Shown piece after piece: positions 55,517 to 64,000 of a stretch of DNA of 64,000 bases (within the stretch, counting starts at the first letter, position 1; every line of letters begins with the position of its first letter). The notes under the pieces are model-generated. The model ran no database searches. It saw nothing but the letters and a program-made list of their open reading frames with translations, and was not told the DNA's origin. The stretch spans positions 558,001 to 622,000 of the forward strand of contig JADNRY010000009.1 of the NCBI GenBank assembly GCA_015501585.1, in the 5' to 3' direction. The stretch is from Rhodocollybia butyracea (Eukaryota > Basidiomycota > Agaricomycetes > Agaricales > Omphalotaceae). Made by a program: the position numbers and the translations under genes.

Positions 55517-56536
55517 ATGGCATCACTTCTTGAACGTTTGAATGTCCCCAGCAGTGGGTCTGGGCCCGTAAGATCAACAAAGAACGGTCCTTCATCGAGG
55601 TCAAATACACCTTATGTGCGTTTCTTGTCTTTTAATCCCAGCGACGTCTTTGTCTTTATCGTTTTTCTAGGCTCGTGCACCCAGAGGCGACGTCGAGTCT
55701 GCTTGGTCCCATGATCTCTATGCTCAGCACAATTCGCTTTCTGCTCGCCTCAATATTCCTGCGGCGAAGCCATCGGCACCGCCTGGTACTCAAGCTTCGT
55801 TAGTAACCAAAGCCTTGGCGGACATTGGTGGGCCCTCATCTTCGAGAGGGTTGACCATCAAAGGAGCAGGGGGCCTCGCGAATATAGTCGAAGTTTCCGG
55901 ATTAGCGGATGGTACCACGGCTGAAGACGTCTCGGCGATATTTCGGAGGTGTGGAGAGATTACATCGAGCAAGCTGGTGTCGCCGCGCAATCAGGAAGTG
56001 CGTTGTTTATTCGCTGTCGCGCAATGAATAATCGTCTCAAAATTCGTCCCAAGGTTCGCATTCGGGTGACATTCAAAACTGCAGCTGCGGCGTCTGAGGC
56101 TGTAAAAGCCTTCAATGGTGTTCCAGCTGATGGGAAAACTCTACTTGTGCGCACTGTCGGGACAACTAGCTCAGGTACGACACTTCTTGGGCGGTTTGGC
56201 AAAGATGGACTCGGGCTGGTGAGACAAGAGGGAAGCGTTGACGTGCTGATGGACTCGGAACCAAGCTCTGGATCGTACGTATCTGGTTACCGTTTCAGTT
56301 TGAAGATTGATGCTAAAATTCCCTATGCCATCAGAAAAATGCGTTCAGATTCATTAACATCTGACCCCCGTGCGCAGGTATTAGTCGCGCCTCCAGGAGC
56401 AGACCCCAAGGACTATGTGCAGTCACCTGCGAGAGGTAGGGGAAACAGAGGTCGTGGTCGCGGAGGTCGGCGAGGTGGCGGTGGCGGAAGAGGCAGGGAT
56501 TGGGATAGGGAAAGGGAAAGGATGGATATAGGCTAA
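55517..56536 (+). CDS. RNA-binding protein, one RRM plus C-terminal RGG tail
   Basis: Start ATG at 55517 (MASLLERLNVPSSGSGPVRS); an in-frame extension upstream is possible. Short introns lie near 55615-55670, 56000-56050 and 56275-56340. The central RRM reads NIVEVSGLADGTTAEDVSAI, FRRCGEI, then VRIRVTFKTAAAASEAVKAF and NGVPADGKTLLVR, giving an RNP2-like (VEVSGL) and an RNP1-like (VRIRVTF) strand. The tail RGRGNRGRGRGGRRGGGGGR is an RGG box, followed by a charged DWDRERERMD end. It resembles THO/TREX export adaptors of the Yra1/ALY type (RRM flanked by RGG), acting in nuclear mRNA export; this assignment is inference. It appears intact. Confidence 0.82.
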
Positions 56537-57589
56537 GGTCTGTTGCAACAGCGTTTTGATAAATCAAAACTGACAGATTAACAGATGCAAGAATACCAAG
56601 TATCTGCCCCTCGTCCTTCCTCTGGTGTATTTTGGTGAGCTTACTATGAAGATCCAAAGCGTCGTGATTGTTTCTGTATTTCGTTTCGAACGTTCCTCCT
56701 GTTGGCTTCCTCTTGCTCCATCCCTTTTATATATGTTGTCCTTTACCGTACTCGTACTCTTACAACCTTTAGTGTACAACTACCGTTACAAATATCCTCG
56801 CTCATGATGAATGCAGTCCTCTGGTTGTTATCATCGTCTGGTGTTTATCGGAAAAAGAGATTGGATGTTTATCCCGTGCAGTACAGCTAACGGATCTTGG
56901 GGATGGTAGTACCTTAATCATTAGACTCCATTTCACCGCGAGATACTTCAGTCGGCCTGATTCCTTGGGCGCAATCTGAACAACAGCATTGGTAGAACGT
57001 TTTCTATTCTAGGTGCTATAAACCTTGCTTTGACCAGCGAGCCTAATTAACCGACGGACAAAATGTAACTCTGCAACGCTACTTTTTGACCATATTTGTA
57101 CAGGAGGGTACAGAGTCGTTTGGTGATGTGGGCTGAGAAAACTGATAATCTAGAAGCGTCGAATAGCGAACTGGAATCTGAAGTGGTTTGAGCAAATTAG
57201 TTATGTCCTTTGAACAGCGTATAGTACGAGACATATTTATCCACGGGAAACAGTGAAAAAACTCGGAAACCAGGAGGTCTGGCAAGACCAGAAATGGTCA
57301 GAAATGGCCCTTAGTTGTCAGCATCCTTGTTCAGGGAGTAACCCGTTGGCAATAGCGCGGTACTCTGGATTGTCGGCGCAACTGGAGCGACCGCGTAGAA
57401 GCTCTTCCCAGAACGAATGGGATATATCGAGTCACTATCAGATTCGAACCCGAAAAGACAGCTGATCTAAATAAAGTCGATATCGGAGTGCCCGAACTTA
57501 AACTCTCCACCTCTTTTTACCTGCCTGCCCCGCCATCAATGTCCCTTCCCAATTAACAATATGTCCAAGAAGCTCCGCATCCTCTTGAT
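56537..57589. other. Intergenic, no gene
   Basis: No coding region is supported across about 1 kb between convergent genes (RRM and TAF8). Confidence 0.4.
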
Positions 57590-58765
57590 TCACCCCGTAT
57601 CCTCCGTCGCCAATAAGAGATTTTTGAGAGACTCCTGGACGAGAGATGCTGTCCGTAGCTTTTTCTCCATTTGTATTTGATTCTGGGTTTTAGTTGTCGA
57701 GGAAGAGGAGGAGGTAGCAGTGGAGACTTGGGACGCGCGGTTCTGAGAGCTCTACAGAAAGAGATAAGCAAAAATATGATAGATAGACGAATGGATACTT
57801 GCAGGAGTTTGAAAATAGGTGTGCTTTGGAGGTAAACCAGGTAGATTACCCGGCAAATTGCGCAGTGTTGAGGCTGGTATTGGTCTGGGTTTAACTACAG
57901 TAGTAGTTTGTGTTTGTGGGATGGAGGCAGGGTTAAGGACGAGATGTGATGGATGCGCGACAGGAGGAACAGAGGGCATGGCCGGTGCAGGAGTAACTGT
58001 GACTGTAGTCGTAGTAGTAACAGGTTCCATATCCACATCTTCATCTGATTCTAACAGTTCAGGTGAGGGTGAACGGGAAGGGGGGAAACGAGTTTCGGCG
58101 CGTGGTTTCTTTTCCCTTTGTTAGTCTCTTTGCGTTTCCGCTTCCTGACCCATTTCGCCAGATTATTTGGCCCTACTTCATAAGCCCATTCCCGGTCAAA
58201 TTCTTCAGAAGCGAGAAGAAGGTCAGTATAGACAGGTCCAGAACGGTTCGCAAGGTTGGCGTATTCGTGAGCGAGGCGATAGAGAGATTGAACGACTATA
58301 AACAAGTTGGGAATTGACCACTATTTCGATTGGGATACACTCACAATTAGTCACTTCCATCTCGAGCATATACACCGCATCGGTTTTTGCGCCACTGAAT
58401 CCTGCATCGTTCAGCTCGACGGCGGCAAGTCTCTGTATTGCTTGACTAGCTTCCTTAGCGGTTATTGCTGCTCCTGCAGGCGACGAAGGACGAATAGTGC
58501 CTGTGCCTGTCTTTTTAACCTTTGGTGGTGGGTTTGTTGTGGTCGCTTGAAGAGAAGAAGCAAAGGGAAAAGAAGAGCTCGCGTATGGATTTGGGGTGTA
58601 ATTCAGAGGGTTATATGGAGTGGAAGTTGATGGAGCATAAGGGTTCGGAGTTGCTGCAGCATATGGATTGGTGTACGGGGTTGTTGTTGCTTGCGGGTAT
58701 TGTCCGTACGAGTAGTAATTCGTAGCCGGGACAGATGGCGTAGATGGTGGGACAGACGAAGTCAT
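57590..58765 (-). CDS. TFIID subunit TAF8-like, histone-fold protein
   Basis: ATG at 58765 (MTSSVPPSTPSVPATNYYSY). A Pro/Tyr/Thr-rich N-terminus is followed from about residue 100 by the Bromo_TP histone fold (ITAKEASQAIQRLAAVELND, AGFSGAKTDAVYMLEMEVTN, then across an intron VQSLYRLAHEYANLANRSGP). A basic linker (VRKRKRKETNKGK) leads to SPSPELLESDEDVDMEP and the TAF8 C-terminal motif LPGLPPKHTYFQTP. The last intron is of GC-AG type (CCT|GCAAGT...TGTAG|AGC) and gives SSQNRASQVST... to LVQESLKNLLLATEDTG. TAF8 pairs with TAF10 in TFIID. A one-base frame change is needed at the four-T run 58110-58113; in a probably essential gene this points to a consensus error. Confidence 0.83.
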
Positions 58766-58901
58766 GTAACTAACAAAAGTGTGCACGTGAGTTTACTTTA
58801 CGGCTTTCCTTCAACTTTTATTAGAACAACTTTTATTAGAACAACTTTTCTTCACTAACTACAAGCTTGAAGCTTGACGGCTAGCCAGGTTACCTTCAGC
58901 T

Positions 58902-59390
58902 ATGAAAGGAAAAATCTTATTCCTCGCTCTTTTTACTACACTAGTACTGGCCCAGGATTCTAGCTCTAGTCTTCTCACGTCGAGCATTATACCCATTTCG
59001 AGTTCCCTACCAGTGCCTACGTCGAGCGTTATACCCATACCATCGAGTTCAACTTTGCCGAGCTCCTCCCTGCCTACGTCAACCTTCCTGCGTCAACGTC
59101 GAGTATCACAGCGTACGTGACAATAATATCCAACAAATCCAAAAATACTCACTTTCTTCGACTGACAGTACCAACACCACCGTCTTTGAGTCCACTACGA
59201 CGTTTAGTGTTCTTACGATCGATGGTACGGCAACAACAATTCCAGTGAACGTCACTTCGCTTGGCCCACTTCCTGGATCTGAATCTTCCTCTACCGCCTC
59301 TCCCTCCCCATCGGGCAATAGCGCGTTTGCGCCTCTGCTTCTATACCGATAGTTGGTATGGTTGCTGGATTGATGATTATGGGGATTTAA
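58902..59390 (+). pseudogene. Ser/Thr-rich, probably GPI-anchored small surface protein with frameshifts
   Basis: ATG at 58902 opens a clear signal peptide (MKGKILFLALFTTLVLAQ) followed by Ser-rich repeats (SSVIPIPSSS, SSLPTS). The frame then needs a one-base change near 59085-59095 to read PASTSSITA and splice (GTACGT...GACAG) to TNTTVFESTTTFSVLTIDG. A second change near 59332 would give the hydrophobic tail SASIPIVGMVAGLMIMGI and stop at 59388-59390, a typical GPI-signal end; without it the protein stops early at ...LLLYR. The overall design (signal peptide, Ser/Thr domain, GPI tail) is that of small cell-wall mannoproteins. Either decayed or affected by base-calling errors. Confidence 0.6.
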
Positions 59391-59652
59391 TTCAACTTGA
59401 GGCCAAGAGTATGCTTATTCTCAGCATACAACCACAGCTCCTTCAACTTTCCTTGTGTTCAGCAACCGTTTCCGACCAAATTTGAGCGGATTATGGCGGA
59501 CTATCATCTTACAACGTAGTTTTTATTTGGGGGGATTTCGATAATATAGGCAGGTTATAATAAAACAAATGGGATTAAACTTTTGAGAGCAACGCGCTGG
59601 CTGGCGCTTCTTTTTTGAATTACTACCATCATGCATCAGTTTGCTTCTTTTC

Positions 59653-61573
59653 ATGTCGCCCAGCTCCATAGAGGCAGTTTCGTCTAAAACATACACCTTC
59701 ATTGTAGTTGGTGGCGGAACAGCTGGCTGTGTTCTTGCCGCGAGGCTCAGCGAAGACCCCACTATTTCTGTACTGCTCGTTGAACGAGGTCCAATCGTTG
59801 ACGGCTGGGCTGCGAATGTCCCACTTCTTTCGAGCAATCTCAATGACCAGAAGGCACCAGTATACAAATGGCAGTCCGCTCCGTTGACTGGAGTCAACAA
59901 CAAAACAATTACCATGGTCACTGGCAAAGCCCTCGGTGGCTCATCAAAGATCAACGGACTCTTGTACACGCGTTCAGTACCCGCTGAATATAATGCCTGG
60001 GAGGCTGCAGGCAGGAAAGGCTGGGGCTGGCAGCACGTCGAGCCTTATTTCGATAAGAGCGAAACTAATCTGACCAATCCCACGGCAGGTCATCGAGGAC
60101 ACGCAGGTTTGTTTTTTCCCTGGTTCGATTTTGCTTCGCAAACCCCATTTTCCTGTAGGACCATGGCAGACTCAACATGTGAAAAAGGTTCGCTTCAAAC
60201 CAGTTTCCAAGTACAAATCACCCTCTATATCCTTACACACATGTATCTGACTACCTTGACAGTACCATTAAAGCGGCTCAACGCTTGGGAATTCCGTACA
60301 TCCACCAAGCTAATGATCCAGCGTCTCCAGTTGCAACTTGTACACGTCTGGATGCAACCATTGACAGTCATGGTCACCGGAACGCAACATCAGATGCCTT
60401 TTTGCCCAGTGAACTAATTCGATCCCGCAAAAATCTTCACGTCTGCACAGGAACATTAGTTTCTGCACTAGTTCTCCAAGGGTTGAAAGCAGTCGGTGTA
60501 TACCTTCAATCAGATTATGATACAAGTGTCTCTCAGCGTTATCAAGCTCATGTTGAGCGGGAGGTCATTCTATGCGCTGGGGCCATCGCCACCCCACAGA
60601 TATTGCTGCTCAGGTACGTCTTTCTACTTTCGTTGCCTGGCTCAAATTGAAATAATCTTAGTGGTGTGGGTCCTGCAGTGCACTTAAAGGAGCATCAAAT
60701 CCCGGTGGTAAAGGATCTCGCAGGTGTAGGAGCCCATCTGGTAACGCTTCCTCTTGTCTATTCTCCTTTATATTCTCATTTTTTCTCAATCTCACATAGC
60801 AAGATCACATAACTGTTCCCTTAATCTATCAAGTCCCGGTGATGGATAGTATCGCTGTGCTGATTGCAAATCCTTTCATCGCTGTCAAAGAGCTATTCAA
60901 GTATCTCTTTACCAATAAAGGCATGTTTGGCACCCAAGTTCAACATGCCAACCTTGTCCTCCCTTCTGCTCTTCTTGGTGAAAACTCGCACATTGCTTCA
61001 CACAAAGATCTTGATGGATATGATCCCTCAAATATTCCTGATATCGAGGTGATGCTGATACCTGTTAACCCTACTGACCACCAGTTCGACGGTCTTGCCA
61101 AATGGAGTGGAACGTTCTCCTACTTGTGCACTGTGCTACGACCTGAATCGACGGGTACGGTGCGCTTAGCATCGGGCAATGCGAAGGATCAGCCTCTTTG
61201 TGATCTGGGGATACTGTCAAATTCCGCTGATCGTATCCCACTTCGAAAGGTTTTACGATTAGCAGTCGCACTCGGCCGTTCCGTGCGTGAAGCGGGATAT
61301 CCTCTTAAAGATATCATTGTTCCCGCCGATGAAACGAATGAAGCCCTTGATGCATTCGCAAATGACAATCTCACTACGACTTATCATTACTCCTCGTCGT
61401 GTCGGATGGCGGAGGAGACGGCTATGGGTGTGGTGGATGATGAGCTAAGGGTACATGGGATTTCAGGACTACGCATCGCTGATGCAAGCATCTTTCCAGA
61501 GATTCCTGCTTGTCATTTGCAGGCCCCAGTGGTTATGGTGGCTGAGAGGTGTGCTGATTTTTTGATGAGGTGA
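59653..61573 (+). CDS. GMC-family oxidoreductase (choline dehydrogenase/aryl-alcohol oxidase-like)
   Basis: ATG at 59653. The FAD dinucleotide fold FIVVGGGTAGCVLAARLSED is near residue 16 and is followed by LLVERGP. GMC signature 1 is GKALGGSSKINGLLYTR, and signature 2 is LCAGAIATPQILLLSGVGPA after an intron. Introns lie near 60107-60160, 60200-60260, 60614-60662 and 60739-60801. The C-terminal catalytic region has YHYSSSCRMAEE and LRIADASIFPEIPACHLQAP, with the final active-site His in PACH. There is no signal peptide, so it is probably intracellular rather than a secreted lignin-degrading oxidase. The substrate is an alcohol of unknown identity. It appears intact. Confidence 0.88.
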
Positions 61574-61689
61574 TTTGTAGGCTGTAAGCGCCATAATTTA
61601 TTTTTTATTTCTCGAGGGAAATGTGATAAACCAATCTTGTTACTAGTTTGTTCTGCTGTTCATAATCATAGTACAAAATGATATTTTTA

Positions 61690-62060
61690 TTACAACAAAA
61701 CATCTGTGTGAAACATGTATAAGCTCAACCTCAGAAATGCGCAAGACAACGACTCGTTATTGAGATCGGTAAGTACCTGTGAAACACGTATAAGCTTAAC
61801 TAAGTACATAGGCGTAAGTATGAGTATCACAGAAATATAAATAAAGTAGACGTACCCTCAGAAGTGTTAGAATAAGTGCGCAAGACAACGACTGAGCCTG
61901 GATAAGGACAACATAACCTGTATATAAGTCAATACACAAAACCGCCAAGTCAGAGAAAAGCACTCGGATGAACGAAATAGGTAATATAAATAATATAGAA
62001 CTCAAGGAAAACAATACTCCCCCCGGGAGGATAAACCATACCCCAGACGAAACACCTCCC
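61690..62060 (-). repeat. LTR-like remnant with internal duplications
   Basis: On the minus strand a purine-rich GGGGGGAGTATTG junction near 62020-62030 is followed by AT-rich sequence, as at the 3' LTR border of Ty1/copia elements. Two internal duplications are seen: TGTGAAACA(T/C)GTATAAGCT at 61708 and 61780, and GCGCAAGACAACGACT at about 61739 and 61879. No retrotransposon coding sequence is present, so at most this is a solo LTR or fragment. Confidence 0.35.
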
Positions 62061-62339
62061 ACCTACTTCAGAAGCATCGGAAGAGGCGGAGCGCGGGACT
62101 CCTTATTCCGAAGATACTCCCTTCGACAATCTGGTTCTGCCTATAACAATCAAGCAAATTTATGTGAACTTTGAAGAGGGGCTTGCGTTTACTATTACAG
62201 CTTTAGCGCTTGTGAGATCAAATGAATAGGGGTTTGTTACGACTTCCATCTGGGGGAGTTTACTATACTGTTGCTTATTCTGCTACTTAGGCTACGTGCA
62301 TAGGCACTTATATCAAGTACCAACAAGTATGTATATTAC

Positions 62340-64000
62340 CTAATCTGGTCGCTCTCGTTTCTTACCTCTGGGTTGTTGCGATGCTCCCAGTCCTTGTCGG
62401 TTCATGAGAGTCGACATTTCTTGCCTCAACTTCTTGGCCTCCTCCAAGGCTTCCTGGAGCTTGGAAGCATTTTCATCTATACTGGCTAACTGTTGGAAAT
62501 GTTACTTCCCATCCGTGAATAAGAATACCTGATAACGCACCTCCCCAACTTGAAACTGTTGTTTCATTTGCTCACTTGGCGGCTCCTGTCAGCTCATAAG
62601 TTTAATGCTGAGATAGTGGCAAATGGGGCAGCTTACTTGTTGAGATCCTCCTGTCTTGACATGTTCTGGATTTACATATGGCTTCTTGTGTTCAGAACTA
62701 GTGGGTTCGTGCCAGATTGGGATTTGGTATTGATTTTCATTTTGCAAATCACGCAAGTGTATTTGTGATGAGCTTTCTACACTTGATTGTTGCAAAACGC
62801 CGGTTTTTGATTATAAGGTTTCCAGACCAATCTCAGATAAGACCCCAACTATAGTCGATATAAGCTATTTTTTCAGCACTATCTCAATATATTACCTTTG
62901 ATTCCATTGTGATCCTGAACAGATACTTCTGGGTGACACTCTTTGAGTACTTGATCAATGGTTATATGCTCGTTCTACAAAGCAACAGTAAGAAAAGGTA
63001 TATATTCCATGCTGGCCATACCTTGATCCCGGCGTTGGCATATACCCATAAATCATTTTCATGGGCTAATGCAAAATCTGCATCAGAATTCTAGATACAT
63101 TTACTGAGCCTAAATGCAGTTTTGGGAGTTGGAAGTGAACACACACTAAGGATATAGTTCAGGACCATATGTATGTGATCCCAAGTCTGAAAAGCCATGA
63201 TAAGCAAGGAGTAACTGATGATGGCAAGTATCGCACATTTTCCTGGTCTACATCCTCTTCTTCCTCCTCACTTTCCAGTCCCAGTAGGACATCTTTGCCA
63301 TGTTCATCATCCTTTGAAGGGTCTTGAGGTCCTGCCGCTGCTTTCAGCCTTTTCGGAACCCCCTGTCCTGTGATTCTCTGTTTCATGCGAAAAACCTCGT
63401 ATGAAGATGCATTGATCTGACCATTTCTTGATAGCTTGGGCATCAAGTAGGGGCTGATCTAACAATGTCTACAATATCATGAATTTGGGAAGACAGAAGA
63501 TGGGATTTCACTAGCTTACAGGATTGTTTGTTGCAGCACGGCTTGCACGCCGACCTGTGCCCCGAGGCTGTTGCCTTGAATTGATAGGTTCTTCATGAAG
63601 TTGAAGTCGTCCACCAGGGCCATATTTTATGATGGAATTGCCAGAATTCTCACACAAAATGCCAGTCGATACCTGCATACCGCCCGAGTTGGAAGTGAAG
63701 CCGACAGATAACTTAAGGTGCCCTTCGGTACTTTGATTCTCAACAACGCCCGTGATCCACGACCGCACACGGGTGCAACCAGTGACCAGAATAATATCCT
63801 CATGACGGCGATCTCTAATTGTCTTAGCAGCGGCGAGCCAGTTTGAACCATTCTTGATTAATTGTTCTTTGTAGATCTGATCCATACGGGAATCTTCACG
63901 CGACCCGTGATCAAAGAAACCAAGTATGGCCCCTGTGTTGCGCTCAAAAGCAAGTGATGCACTGCCATTCACCGGTACAGGTCTGGATAATTTAGAATTA
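62340..64000 (-). CDS. Agaricomycete-specific protein of unknown function (5' end beyond window)
   Basis: The frame is open to the right edge, so the N-terminus is missing. Exons on the minus strand: SASLAFERNTGAILGFFDHG, SREDSRMDQIYKEQLIKNGS and DIILVTGCTRVRSWITGVVE to RAATNNP; then ISPYLMPKLSRNGQINASSY and an acidic run ESEEEEEDVDQEN; TWDHIHMVLNYILS; NSDADFALAHENDLWVYANA; HITIDQVLKECHPEVSVQDH; a Gln/Asn-rich exon; and a final coiled coil (ASKLQEALEEAKKLRQEMST) with stop at 62340-62342. The ILVTGC..VRSW and DADFALAHENDLW blocks resemble a large family of mushroom hypothetical proteins; no biochemical function is known to me. It appears intact where visible. Confidence 0.68.

Noticed and set aside
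61796..62062. Hydrophobic 88-codon minus-strand frame
   Set aside because: It lies within AT-rich LTR-like sequence; the hydrophobicity reflects T-rich codons, not a membrane protein.

Overview
The window looks like nuclear DNA of a filamentous basidiomycete, most likely an Agaricomycete. Almost every gene is split by 45-65 bp GT..AG introns, both strands are used, gene density is moderate, and the families are typical of mushrooms: a HET-domain protein, divergent F-box proteins, MYND fingers, a KDZ-type transposase and 4CL-like ligases ending in SKL. Single-copy housekeeping genes (a TFIID TAF8-like subunit, a tRNA-Met with an intron) mark it as chromosomal. No start site has transcript support. 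Exon joins are inferred from splice signals plus reading-frame continuity.

Layout. 1-15 kb: a partial F-box/LRR-type gene, a HET-domain gene, an F-box gene, a tRNA-Met, a membrane-anchored MYND protein, a conserved-looking protein with a twin CX3C motif, a single-exon cyclase-family hydrolase and a small secreted protein. 15.7-25.1 kb: a metabolic block with an intact SulP sulfate permease, an N-acetylglucosamine kinase and two paralogous peroxisomal AMP-dependent CoA ligases. 26.0-51.3 kb: what I interpret as one very large DNA transposon. It has imperfect ~67 bp terminal inverted repeats, mirrored subterminal arrays of short palindromes, a KDZ/HMGD3-like transposase with a SWIM-like finger, and cargo genes of mostly unknown function (coiled-coil proteins, a modular repeat gene, an F-box/LRR gene, a MYND gene, a frameshifted Agaricomycete-specific gene and a GIY-YIG/T5orf172-type gene). 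51.5-55.4 kb: an inverted ~3.4 kb segmental duplication of the SulP/kinase block, with both genes damaged, inserted between two direct copies of the 5' leader of the next gene. 55.5-64 kb: an RRM/RGG RNA-binding protein, TAF8, a Ser/Thr-rich GPI-type surface protein with frameshifts, a GMC oxidoreductase, an LTR-like remnant and a right-truncated gene of an Agaricomycete-specific family.

How it fits together. The 25 kb element lies between the two arms of the inverted SulP duplication, so mobile DNA and segmental duplication have both shaped this interval. The intact metabolic genes suggest sulfate import, amino-sugar phosphorylation and peroxisomal acyl/aryl-CoA formation, but nothing shows that they form one pathway.

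Caution: several genes, including the probably essential TAF8, carry single-base frameshifts at or near homopolymers. Some lesions called here may be consensus errors rather than mutations.
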